Source: Membranipora membranacea
Taxonomy: Eukaryota > Bryozoa > Gymnolaemata > Cheilostomatida > Membraniporidae
Assembly: GCA_914767715.1 (NCBI GenBank)
Contig: OU612065.1
Coordinates: forward strand, 27,404,001 to 27,468,000
Direction of reading: 5' to 3'
DNA length: 64,000 nt
Shown here in pieces: positions 10,637-23,100 of the stretch (position 1 is the stretch's first letter; the number at the start of each line of letters is the position of its first letter). A program made the position numbers and the translations under genes. The notes under the pieces are model-generated. The model saw only the letters and a list, made by a program, of their open reading frames with translations, searched no databases and had not been told where the DNA came from.

Positions 10637-13550
10637 AATCGCATTGTCTTACTTTTTATTTAACTGACAGTGACTAAATGTCTCTATACTGATGACATCA
10701 CCACATTTACCAGCCTATTTTACAAGGTTTGTTAGGTAGGGGAGGGGGGGAACCCACCCAACAAAACTGCACTATGCATTGTGTATGTTTGTTATTTCAT
10801 ATTTATGGGTGCCAGCATGTATATACATATGTGCTGTGCTGTGATATCTTATCTACACCGATTTCACCAATCACAATGGACTTCATTCAATTATAGTAAA
10901 ATAAATACACAAACGCTCAATCAGTCATCTCCCGAAAAAAGCACAAACATATGACAGGTTTGTTTATTTGTCAGGCATGTCTATAGCAAAAAGTGGAAAA
11001 TGGGGCTTTTGTAAAACTTCCGTGGTGGATAAAACAAAAAACAAGGAAGTAGAGGGTCAGAAAAATATGTACCAAGAAACCATCTGCACCAAGAACAAAA
11101 AAATATGATCTACCAAGAAACCATCTGCACCATGAACAAAATGTATGATCTACCAAGAAACCATCTGTACCTAGAACAAAAAAATATGATCTACCAAGAA
11201 ATCATCTCTAACAAGAACAAAAAATTGGTGAGACGGAGTGTAGCTCAATGGAAAAGTGCAAAAAATGACAAAAAAAACGCTTTTATACACCGAAGGGCCA
11301 ATTCACACCGTGCGTATTAACAGATTTTAGGCGTTTGAATCGTTCGGATCCGACTGTCGGTTCAAAAGTTACCATCATTGTATCAAATTTGGTGAGACGG
11401 AGACAATTCTGGGGTCTAAAATTTTGATGTCATAGCCCAAATTGGTAATTTGACAACTTTTTCATGAGGGACGACTACCAATTTGCCGTCAAGTCAGATC
11501 TTTACGTCGCCAATTTCTGTCTGATTGCCCTGATTCATTCGCTAAAAGATTCGTTGCACTCAGGATAGTACAAATATGTCCTCAGAATTTGTGTAGCTTG
11601 ATGGGAAAATGGACCTTTTGACAAAAAAGACGCTTTTTCTCAACAAAGTGCTCAAATTCTTCTAAAAGACACTTTCACATGTTTTAACACCATTTTAGGC
11701 GTTCTCATCGTACAGATCCTACTGTCCGACTGTCCGACTGACTTACCGATATTATATCAAGTTCATCATCTCCCAACAAATCATCTGTACCAAAAACAAT
11801 AAAATATGGAAAGACCACTAGAGACAAACATGGTGGTGGTCCTGTATGTTACATTCAGACATTCAAAAGACCTGTCATGTATAAACATGAGGTCATTTGA
11901 TGTCAGAAACCATAAATTTATTGATCTTCATATTACGTTATGCGTTGGCTCTGATCCAGAAAATATTTGTTTCCTCTGCGGCAGCCTATAGGTATATGGC
12001 CGAGTATTGATACACAACTCTTTTAATATCCATCAACAGAGGAACAAACTTGTTTTAGATTCAACAATCAGTTCCCTGAATACGGAATTTTTTTTTTTGC
12101 GATTTTGAAAGGTTGTAAGATTTTATGTATTTGAGGCGATTTAAGTCGTTCGAAGTGTTGCAGTATGTGGGTAAGAGAGAAACCAGTGTAAATCCCTCCA
12201 GATGAGAGCGGGAATCAGACCCAATACCCGATCTTGCATGATAACCATAGATGCAGTTATTGATGGTAAAGAAGCCGCCAATTTTGAAGACGGATAAATC
12301 GAGTGATCTCTGGAATAGATCTACATCTGCTATATTAGCTGTCTTCTCAATAGGATAAGAATTCCATTTAAACAAATTTCATGATGATAATGATATCATA
12401 AACCTAAGATGCAATGAGGAGGATGGTAAATCTTACACACAGGCGCTGATGATAGCGCCAAATCTAGTAAAAATAATAAAATTTAAAAACTGAATGAAAA
12501 AAGGCGAGACGACTCATCCTCACACCTTCTCACAGAGTAGTGACGTGATTTCATATCTCAATGGCACCAAAACCCTTCAAAAGTCATCCATAGTGATCCA
12601 GTTCTGTTAGTTGGTCCCGAGTAAGTATTTGTGGCTTATTGAGTAGCTGCTCTTCTTCAAAACAAACTTCGGCAGATACATAAGAATAACCTCCTTTCTC
12701 TTGGTGAAAGTGTTAAAATGGATTCAGAGCAGGATTTCCAAAAAATTCCTATATTTCTATCACAGCCAGGCGTCAATAGTGCATTTTAATCTAATTTAAT
12801 TGACTTTATGGATTAATTTAATTCCACGGTATACGGCTGGGATTAACATCCTGTGCTTAGATAGCTACACGCTACATTTGCACGCTACACGCTATTGTTC
12901 AGATACAGTTCACATAGTTCGATTGGCTGAAAACTCGTCACAAATAAAGAAGCTATCTTAGTTGACAGAGAGACGGAATTTTTTGGAATCTGTTTTCTCA
13001 TAGATATCCTCTTGTCTACAAAAATTCCCACTTCGTAGAGCATAATCATATGCACTTCCCATCGGTATTGAAGTGCCATAAGGTTTGATCTTGCTCTTTC
13101 GTTGATTGTGCCATCAAGCCTAACTCCTTCACAAGGTCATAGTCGATTGCTAACACAATCAACGCCTGCAGGAGATGTCGAAGGCTGTCTAAATGCTTTA
13201 TGGCGGCACGCAATGCCTTCACCGAATAAAAATGAGCCCCTTATGTTCAACCAGCCAAAAGCAGGACCATGACTTTTGTGGGTTCATAATCTCCGCAGGA
13301 TGTTAGTGTACAGAGGAGGTCAAATTTAGTAACCTCCCTCAAAATTGATGAGTTTTAAAACATAAAACCTTAGCTTAGATACGGGATGTTTTCTCAGATG
13401 TCTAGATTATATGTGGCTTAAGCAAATTTCTAAATGTCGATTTCAATTTTTGTATGTAATCAAAACATCATAACTTATATAAATACACCCGCATTACGCT
13501 CACATATAGACACATCTATTTAATCAGGGTGGATGGGAGGTGGGATCCCA
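10637..13550. other. Spacer between genes A and B; no confident gene
   Basis: This holds the presumed promoter of gene A and low-complexity repeats (41-bp units at 11061-11225; diverged repeats sharing GGTGAGACGGAG near 11228 and 11389). A 104-codon minus frame at 12061-12375 has no recognisable domain or splice support. Confidence 0.4.
11061..11225. repeat. Tandem repeat, about 41-bp unit, 4 copies
   Basis: The block ATGATCTACCAAGAAACCAT followed by CTGCACC and GAACAAAA recurs four times with few differences. Open frames across it are a product of the repeat. Confidence 0.7.
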
Positions 13551-13822
13551 CCCTCACTGATTTAATGTATGTCAAAAAAAATTTCCTTTTTCCTTTCTTA
13601 TAATGTAACATATTATAAGGGAAAAAAATATGGGGCGCTTCACGCATTTGTAACCGAAAGTGACGATCAACGCCACTGTATATGTTGTTTGGCAGACAGG
13701 GTATCAGTATTAGATGTTGTTAATCTGGTACAGAATTGACGAACAAATGAACACCATCACCAGGAAATTGTTAGAATTTCATCCCTCACTGATTTAATGT
13801 ATGTCAAAAAAAATTTCCTTTT
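13551..13822. mobile_element. 192-bp interspersed element flanked by 40-bp direct repeats
   Basis: The same 40 bp, beginning CCCTCACTGATTTAATG, is found at 13551-13590 and 13783-13822. Between them 13591-13782 matches, in reverse orientation, the core of the insert at 22743-22987 (shared blocks include AGTGACGATCAACGCCACTG and GGAAATTGTTAGAATTTC). The element has no frame and no clear terminal inverted repeat. Confidence 0.65.
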
Positions 13823-13890
13823 CAATTTGGAGTTGCTTTACCATGTATGTTGATATGTTAACTTATGTAGCTTCACTAAGTTATTACAGC

Positions 13891-14010
13891 TATCCACCCT
13901 CCCTGTATCCACCCTCCCTGTATCCACCCTCCTTTTATCCACCCTCCCTGTATCCACCCTCCCTGTATCCACCCTCCCTGTATCCACCCTCCCTGTATCC
14001 ACCCTCCCTG
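13891..14010. repeat. 15-bp minisatellite, 8 units
   Basis: Eight head-to-tail copies of TATCCACCCTCCCTG, one variant (CCTTT ending) at 13921, and a degraded ninth at 14011. The unit is a multiple of three, so open frames on both strands (YPPSL repeats) are artefacts. Confidence 0.9.
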
Positions 14011-14181
14011 TATCCAGCATCATACTGATTTGATACTGATCTTTTTTTCACATTAATATGATTTGGTGAGATTATACCCCAATGAACAAAGACAATCTGC
14101 AGACCACCCATTATGATTGATAAAAAAACAACAAAAAAGGGTAAACCAACTGTAAGTAGGTCGTAGTTTATTGTAAGTAGG

Positions 14182-17100
14182 TCATAGTTTATTATAAAAG
14201 TCTTTTTGAACTTTATGGCATCCATCTTTGATAGTCTGGCGGTGGGTATAAAAACAAAATGCGACTGAACTTAAGAAGATGATAAGAGACAAAAGCGCTG
14301 GCACAATAATAGTCCTGTAACTGCCAATGGCAGCTTGGTTCATAAATTGAGATTCGGTAAGCTGTTCTTTGTGCCATAACAAATATAATCTGGAATCGGG
14401 TATATGGAAAAATGGAATTTTAGCCTTTTTCCAATCTAGTCCTTGGAATTCTCCCGTATCTGGCTCAGCATAGGATGATATAAAATCTAATTCTTTTGAT
14501 TCCTGTCCTGTCTGAGCGGTCTTGTTAACACAGATTCCCATAAACACATCGTCTGTGTGCATATAAGCAGTTCTAAGAGCTGCCTGAAACAGTTTAGCAG
14601 TGTTGCTCGGTGACAGAATGTAAACCATTCCCTGGAACCAGAGGGGATAATCTGCATATGGCCATGATTCTCGAGATACGTATGATTTCACATTTCGGTG
14701 ATCCCTCTCAGGGGTTGTATAAAGTGTTGGTTTTCCTACAACGGAAAGAATTAGAAAGTCTCATATATATAATAAATGTATACAGTTTTATTCACATCAT
14801 CATCATAATCCGCAGATGTCCTCTCCAATGTGAATACAAAATTAATCAGTGAAATAGTGAAATGTCTTTATTGAATTTTTTTCAAAAAATCACCTTTTCA
14901 ATTATCAGCAAAAAAAAGGATCAGTATAACAATCATCATCAGTATACGACATGTTTTATGGGTAAGTGTCAATCTTGTGTTGCATCCAGATACTCTAACG
15001 TCAGAAAACTTAGCAGATATTGATGGGGTTCACCAAAGAGTTTGGTATTTGTGTAGTACTACAACATTGAGGTCTTTCATTATTTCAGTTTGACATTTAT
15101 TTAATTATTTGGTTCAAATATTCAAATGTTAGTCAAATTGCAGCTGTCATTTCCTCACAAGCCATTTTTATGGACAATTTGGATACAGACCAAATTTTTT
15201 TATTTGGAACTGGTGTTACTCGAATTCATGTCAGACTTTATGTCAGCCTGTGAACCTTGTCAACCGGCCACAAAAAGTAGTGGGTGACAAGGCTAACCAT
15301 ATGTGTGTATATTGATATCCAGAATTTAGAAGTGGTCGATTCACCCCATTTTTTGGTCTTGCCAGTAAAAACATTGTCTCGCTGGGCGGCTGTAATGCTA
15401 ATTTAAATTATTTAAATTATTTAAATTAGCATGGAGTGAGTGAGGACCACTTCTGAATTCTGGATATCAGTATACATATGTATGGTTTGCCTTGTCACAG
15501 CGCTATTTTTTTGTGGCCGAGTTACAATGTTAACATAAATGGTGACATAAAGTCTGACATAAATTCTAATTTGGACACAAAAGACCAATTATCTTGGTCT
15601 GGTACACCCCCCACCCCCCCCCCCCCGCTAGGTCAGTGATTATAATCAACGACTGTCTATTTATATTTCAGAAGGTTTCTTTGAAATTCCACCCCAAAGG
15701 CATACTGTGCACAAGTCAAACTATACAAAAGAATTTTTGACAAAAACAGCACTATAAAATAATCACAATAGCAATCAGCAGGGTTAGCTAGGGTCCCTGA
15801 GTAGGGAAAATTAAATACAAGACAGAAATTAAAAAATTTGTTTATTACCAATTTATTGAGCTTACCGATGTAAAGTGGATTTACAGAATCCATCCATGCT
15901 GTAATGTTTGCAGTAAGTCTTCTAAATGCTTCTGTCCTCAATAGTACATCATCATCAATCTTGAGCAGCAGTTTAGCGTCACTACAAAACTTAGATGTCC
16001 ACCTGTCAAAAAATGTTGTGCTTGTGAGAAATAATATCTTTAGCAAATTGACCTACCTCAAGCAGCAAAATATAAGCCTAAATTTGTACATATATGGGAT
16101 GGGGTGCGTCGGGGTCAGCAGGCAACGGACAAGAGTCCGGGGGCTCAGACAGCACATATTTTTATTCAATGGTTTTCTCACAACAGATCTGAGAGAGCAG
16201 TGAGAGGGCGTTATTGATTGATTGAGTCAGTCCCCAGAACCCCCAGTGCCCACTGATTCTGAAGGTGACCCATATTCTAACCCTTTGCTAGCGTACCAAA
16301 CTTCAATATTATTTAAAAGAGAGATGAATAAATTTCTTGACATTCCAAGTATCCTATTATGAAATATGAAAACAATGTTCAGACTAGCCAATGGCTATGT
16401 TCAGTCATGGTATAAAATCAATGGTAGCGTTAGAGCTTTTTATCATGACAATAACCCCCAAGAAAGTTGTTGACTGTCAGACCTACAGAGGCACCATATT
16501 TGGAGTAACTTGAGACAGCAATGTGCTTGCTAAAGGCTGCGACAGTATATATCAAGAACGCTTATTTATCATACATTAAAATTTTGCAACTTGTCTCAAA
16601 TTGCACATCGCATCACTAAAACATGAATATAAATGTTTTCCTTTTTATACATCCACAGAATATCACCCACTGTCATAAAATATTTGAATCGTCTCAAATC
16701 TTGATCTGTCATGCTAAATTGCAGATTTATACTTTCGTTCTATTTTTAACCAGCTCAGCCCAAGATTCAGTTTCAGAAAATGCTCACAAAGTTTGTGTCT
16801 TGACAGTAGCCACGTTCACCCGATGGCATCACACATGATAACCAGAGACTATGGATTTTCTATAGTCTTTGTCAGGAGGCAGTTTCAAGATCACAAAAAA
16901 AACCACTTGCTATTGCATTCAGTTTGAAATCACTCGCTTTGCTGAAATCTTTCCATATCTTTGGAATATGAATAGTCCATATTGTTTTACAGCATTTTTG
17001 TTTACTTTTATAAGATAGGCAGGTGCAAAATCTTCTTGTGGTGGGACATTCGATAAGAAATATGAGATAACCCACGATCGATTGGGGTGGGAGTTAACAG

Positions 17101-20100
17101 CTGTACTTGTTACTTTGCCTGATCTATACTCAAATGGCTGAAAAAAAAGAAGTATGCAGCATTTCTTTGCTATAGGCTACAACATTTGACTTACAGTAGA
17201 AAAGACATAGCTTTGTAAGTGTTGTTCTGGTAGGAGTCTATGAAGTCGGATTGCACTATATCCTTATAAAGTTCACTCTCATACTCAATACGCTGCTGAT
17301 CTTCCACGCTGTCAGCTAATCCTAAGAAAAACAGTATCTTTATTTTAAAGCCGCTAAGTTTCTGTAAAAAGTTTGGTGTGAGCCATGTGCTTCTCATTAT
17401 AATCCGCCGCGTGCTGTAGACTGGCTGAAATAAATATAAATAACATCTCATGTAACACTGCAGAGTCAGAACAATCATGCTTCATCAAACTTCGCTGCTA
17501 AAATTAGTTGCTGGGGTAAATCACAATGCAAAGCTTATCATATACTATGTCTATGGTTATCATCTCAGAGAGTGTGGCATACTGTTACATTATCATTGGC
17601 AGATGGATATTACTAGTCAGCAGTTGTTTAGTATTTTTACTAGCAGAAGACTGGTAGAAAGTTCAAATCAATGAAGGAAGTTCATTGTTCAAATTCTGTA
17701 CACTTGCTTCTCATTAAAATCTGTCTTGTATTGTAGACCGGCTGTAATGGATACAAATATAAATGTATGTAACATAGATCTTAGCGTTTGGGAGCTATTG
17801 AGGTTGTTATCGAGGCTCCTGCCCCGCCTGACGGCCTCCCCGGTCGGATAAGCCAACCTACTGATGTATGTCCAGATGGCCTTAGAATAAGGACTATACT
17901 TTGGAGGGGAAGTTCATTCCTTGGCGGACACAATTCATATTGTAACCTAACTCACAGACCCCTCCCCCTACCGCAGCCTTTCCCATACACATAAAGTTGT
18001 AGCAGATGCTCACTTCTTTTATATATATTTTTTATATATCTCAAATAGACTGCAGAGGTCTAGATACATATTTGGATTTTTGTTAACTACTTCACATTTT
18101 GCATTGACAATTTATGGGGTCAATGTATTGTTTTAACTATGATGACATTTTGCAGTTATGTAGGTGGGGTCAAAGATGTGAATATGGAAAGCTTCTTTCA
18201 ATTTTTATTTTTTATGTTCTTTTATAATTGAGAGCAAATCGATAAACAAAGAAAGAACGCTTGTCGAGGAATGATCAATCTTTGGCATTATGACTGCAGT
18301 TACAAGCTATTGATTCAAAAATAAATATATATATATTACATATTATGTATTATATATATATATATGTATATATATATATTGTTTCAAGCTATTTGTTCAA
18401 AAATTAATATATATATATATAACTTGGAGATGACGCTCAGTTTGGTGATCATCCAAAGTGTACTGTTGAAAAGCCACTGGTCTGCAGGCAACAGACCAAA
18501 ATCCCAAGATTACTAGACAAAAGTTATTATTCATACAATTTCCCAGAGGAATGCGAGAAATATGTACATAATGTAATATGGCTTTATTATGCTTGTTTTT
18601 TATATATTTAGTATTCGCAGGAGTAATATTGCAATTCCATGCTTACGGAGGCAATTAAAATCACGAAATTTTCATAAGTTAACTGATTGGTAGTGGAATA
18701 TGGATCGTGACTTTTCAAGTAGTAGCATATTGGGTTGTTGCCTTTTGGGTTTCACCATTTTGTGTTGTTGCCTATTGGGCAGTGGCCTTTGGGTTTTTGC
18801 AGCCTCGTGAGTTGTTGCCATTTGGTAATGGCCTTTTGATCTTACATACCTCAGTATAGAACAGATTTCCTACAGCCATAAAAGAATGTACAGGTTATTT
18901 GAAATTAAAACCCTCAAGGGTGTTTTAATTTCAAATAACCTCAACACTTTCATCGTATTTGAAAAAACAAATTTTTATAGACCTTTTTTGCTGGAGACGC
19001 TCTGGCTTTTTGAGAACAAAAGAAACTTCAAACAAGTTTTTTTAACTGGTAGAATTTTTTGTACTGTTAAAAAGCTGCAAAAAAGCTTAATTTGCATAAC
19101 AAAGAAAATCAACTTTTGAAAGAGTTAACTTTTTGCACGCGCGTAGCTGGTAGGCCTATGCTTCCTTCAGCCTGGTTTGCTGTGAAGAGTTCAGTGATAC
19201 CTTTGACTCATATTTGTTTGAAATCAGATATGTCTTATCACACGCCACATCCCGAAGCATGGGCAAGAAATTTTAGTGTTTTTGTTGCGAGGCCGAAATA
19301 TCTGCGCCAGGTTGCTCTCTGTTTTCAGGCAGGTCGGAGTACACCTGGGGGCCAACCAAACCCAGTAGTCGATGGACTGCGGTGGAATACGAACCCATTA
19401 CCTTCAACATTTGCATGCTAAAGGACCGGTGCTCTAACCAACTGAGCCACCTCCTACACCGATCACATATGATATACCATAGGCAACTAAAAAATATTGG
19501 AATATTCTTTTTTTATGATCGACAAACAGTGGATAAGAAATTTCAACCGGAAATAAAAATTGCTCGGAAGTTAATATTTGTCAACAAATTGTTTTAAACG
19601 ATGTTGAATTTCACCCAATTCTTCACTTGGATTTCCTTGCAAAGAATTCAGTTTTCCTGTGACCACCTACTGAAATGATATATTTGCAATCCAATACTGA
19701 AAGACTCAATTATTTGTTTTACAGCAATAGATGTTTTTGTCAAAATTAATTAAATATTCATTAAGTTGAACACTTCATGTCTGACCTTAGACTGTTTTTT
19801 CATTATGATCAGCTATACCAGTTACAGCTACTTCTCAACAACTACTACTAACACCAACAAATCAAATTAGCGATGGCTTATTGTGCTCATAACATGCTTG
19901 ATTTGGCTTCAAATGTGCTGCTGAAGAAAAACAATTAACTAGCCACGCTCTGTTTTTTAACCCAAAAAATATTTTCAACATAGAGATATATCATATCATA
20001 TCATATCATAGATGGCTGCTAGTTTTTATTATCAATTTAAACAACTACCAAACACCAAAGATAGTTAGAGCAGAGACTATAGATATATCTATAGTCTCTG

Positions 20101-23100
20101 GTTAGAGTACTTATAATGCCAAAAAATGTTTATAACTTATGGGCTCAATTTGGCTTCTGGGAACAGTGATTACCTACCATCAACTAACCGCAGTGTGACA
20201 TTTATATGCTGACTGTAGAACAGTAATGGGAACACAAAGCATTTCAGAACAGTCTCCCAAATTATTGTATAAAAATGGCTCTTTGTTTCCGAAATAATCT
20301 CAAGCCCTCACTGCAGAACCTTAGCTTGAAATCAATATTTTTTATAACAACGTAAAGAGCTCTGCGCCCTTGTCTTTATTTATGCACAATTAATTAAATC
20401 ATGTCTCTCTTATTTCTACCCTTAGCTTTGTTTTTTGTGGTCAGAATAGAAAAAAATTTACCAGCACTTTTATGGGATGCTATTGAAAAATTTGACAAGT
20501 TGTAGTCCTTATTTTCGCTTCACAAAGCCTTGGTTAGAGTACTAATAATGCCAAAAAATGTTTATAACTTATGGGCTCAATTTGGCTTCTAGGACCGGTG
20601 ATTACCGACCATCAACTCACCACAGTGTGACATTTATATGCTGGCTGTAGAACAGTAATGGGAACACAAAGCATTTCAGAACAGTCTCCCAAATTATTGT
20701 ATAAAAATGGCTCTTTGTTTCCGAAATAATCTCAAGCCCTCACTGCAGAACCTTAGCTTGAAATCAATATTTTTTATAACACCGTAAAGAGCTCTGCGCC
20801 CTTGTCTTTATTTATGCACAATTAATTAAATCATGTCTCTCTTATTTCTACGCTTAGCTTTGTTTTTTGTGGTCAGAATAAAAAATCTACCAGCACTTTT
20901 ATGGGATGCTATTGAAAAATTTGACAAGTTGTAGTCCTTATTTTCCCATTTTTATGTCCCATTTTTATAAACACTTGTTTTTTTCTGCGATGGACTGACC
21001 TCATATTAATACTTCTTTTGAAGCACAGATAATATAACATGTGTGTGCCTCCGATTGCTGTTACTTTGTTGACAATGGAAAGAAGGTCTTGTAGTTATCA
21101 GTTAGACGCCCATCCCACACTAGATTTATCTCAGCGGCCCCATTTTTGATCTTTGAACATAACAAAATGTCTTTCTGTTCCTGGAGCTGGCTCTATATTC
21201 TCTCCTAACATGTTCAATATAGCAAAAATATATGACCTTTGAATGACCTATGACCAGAAGTTGTGCGCATTATAATTGAATAGCCTTGTCACAGGCAGCC
21301 ATTTTTTCAAAACAAAAGTAGCAGTGACAGGGCTAATAATTGATTTCATATGGTCCTATTTATCAAAGTACAAGAGGCAAATATACTGGTACTAAAATAC
21401 TCCCAAAATAGTAGTAGTTATTGGAAATGGCAATCAGCCTATCGTCTGAATGCACATCGTATTGTGATGTGTGTTTTGTCTTCAAAATCTATGGCAGCTA
21501 ATGTTTAGTAGGTGAATGTTTCAAATGCATGGGAAGTTTACAATGAAGAGTTGACCTTATTTCTCAAAAATACTACCAAATTATCATAACATGGTTATCA
21601 TAATCACTACAGATATATTTTATTTGACAGTGTTTAGTTATACAGCCAGAGACTATAGATCTATAGCAGTGGTGCTCAAATGGAGGCCCGCGGGCCGAAT
21701 CAGGCCCACCACTTTTTCAATCAGGCCCTTCAGATTTTAAGGCAAAAAAAAAAAATAGTCGAAGCCCATGAGATAGTATTCCCCGCTGAAAACCTTCCCG
21801 CGTTAACTGCATTGGCTTTGCGAGTCCTCACTATGTTTCCATCTACCTACCTTTGTGAATCCATTTTTTCTAAAATGAATTTTATCAAGAATGACAAGAG
21901 AACTCGTCTAACTGGCGAACACCTGAATGATCTGATACGTGTGGTCAGTGCTGATGTCATAACTGAGAAACAGTATGACACAGTCATGGTTGCCAAGAGA
22001 GTGTTCCATTCCTCTCACTAATTGCATTTTACCAAGCTAGAATCATATTCATATTTAATATTATACTTTTATCTAAATGTAAAATATTGTCATTTGCCTA
22101 GCTACAATCATAATTATCTATAATATTTTTATCCTCATGTCAAATAAATATATGTTGATGTAATAAAAGTGATAGCACAATATATATATATTGGTATACT
22201 GCTTTTAGTTGCAACAGCCTCTCAAAAAGTCTGCAATGTAAATTTCTGTCCCGGCCCTCCAATATTCCTGAAATATTGAATCCGGCCCTTTCTCGAAAAC
22301 ATTTGAGCAAGCCTGATCTATAGTCTCTGATACAGCCACATAAATACTGCAGCTGTGGATCAATAAAATATCCCTTGGGCCTTGATAGCACTCAAGAAAG
22401 AAAAACACTCCAAAAACGGAGAAGTACAATAAGCAGATGAATACTACATACGCCTGTATATACGCATGTCCATACTCATGTCCATAAGCATGCACAAATG
22501 CGCATACATACTAAATCCTTACTCAACACCACGATCAAAAGATACACACACTTAATTATAAGATCCAAAAAGCATCAACTTATTATCAATATGCATCGAA
22601 ACTCGAGAAATTGAAGCAATTTTTACCCTAAGTTTATATAGATCCCTCAACTTAATACAAACAAAAAATCACATTACAGCCAAAAATAAATTCTCATCAG
22701 CAGTCAATTCATACCTATGCGATTTTTTTATTTCTGCCCTCTGCTCAAATTTCTCTCCCACCTCCCTTTCACTAACCTATGTCGTACTTTGTGGAAATTC
22801 TAACAATTTCCTGGTGATGGTGTTCATTTGTTCGTCAATTCTGCACCAGATTTAACAACATCTAATACCATGGCAAGTACACTGTCTGCCAAACAACATA
22901 TGCAGTGGCGTTGATCGTCACTTTCGGTTACAAATGAGTGAAACGCCCCATATTTTTCCCCCAAAATCTGTTACATTATAAGAAAGTAAAAATAAATTCT
23001 TATTAGCAGTCAATTCATACCTATGCCATTTCTTTATTTCTGCCCTCTATTTCGAAAAAAAACAATTTTCTATCATCACATCTCTGACACTTTTATCCTT

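Larger units (their letters stand above)
17919..23096. repeat. Segmental tandem duplication, unit 1 (5.2 kb)
   Basis: Sequence beginning CCTTGGCGGACACAATTC at 17919 restarts at 23097. The unit contains AT microsatellites, a tRNA-like SINE head, a nested 432-bp duplication, a 30-bp palindrome, the hAT element and a 245-bp insertion. It lies in intron 1 of gene B. Confidence 0.85.

Noticed and set aside
12061-12375. 104-codon minus-strand frame with FKIGGFF, faintly like a receptor ligand-binding start
   Set aside because: No supporting neighbour exons, no clear splice sites and only a short resemblance.
13801-14028. Frames with YPPSL repeats
   Set aside because: Produced by a 15-bp minisatellite readable on both strands.
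17788-17994. GC-richer plus-strand frame (APAPPDGLPGRIS)
   Set aside because: It crosses the start of the segmental duplication at 17919, so the frame is interrupted by a repeat boundary; no family match.
19379-19459. Functional tRNA gene
   Set aside because: D- and T-arms are present but the acceptor stem does not pair and the anticodon arm is irregular; better explained as a SINE head or pseudogene.
21680-22021. Complete transposase gene starting at the first ATG
   Set aside because: The first 15 to 20 codons are terminal non-coding hAT sequence, and only the C-terminal domain is present.
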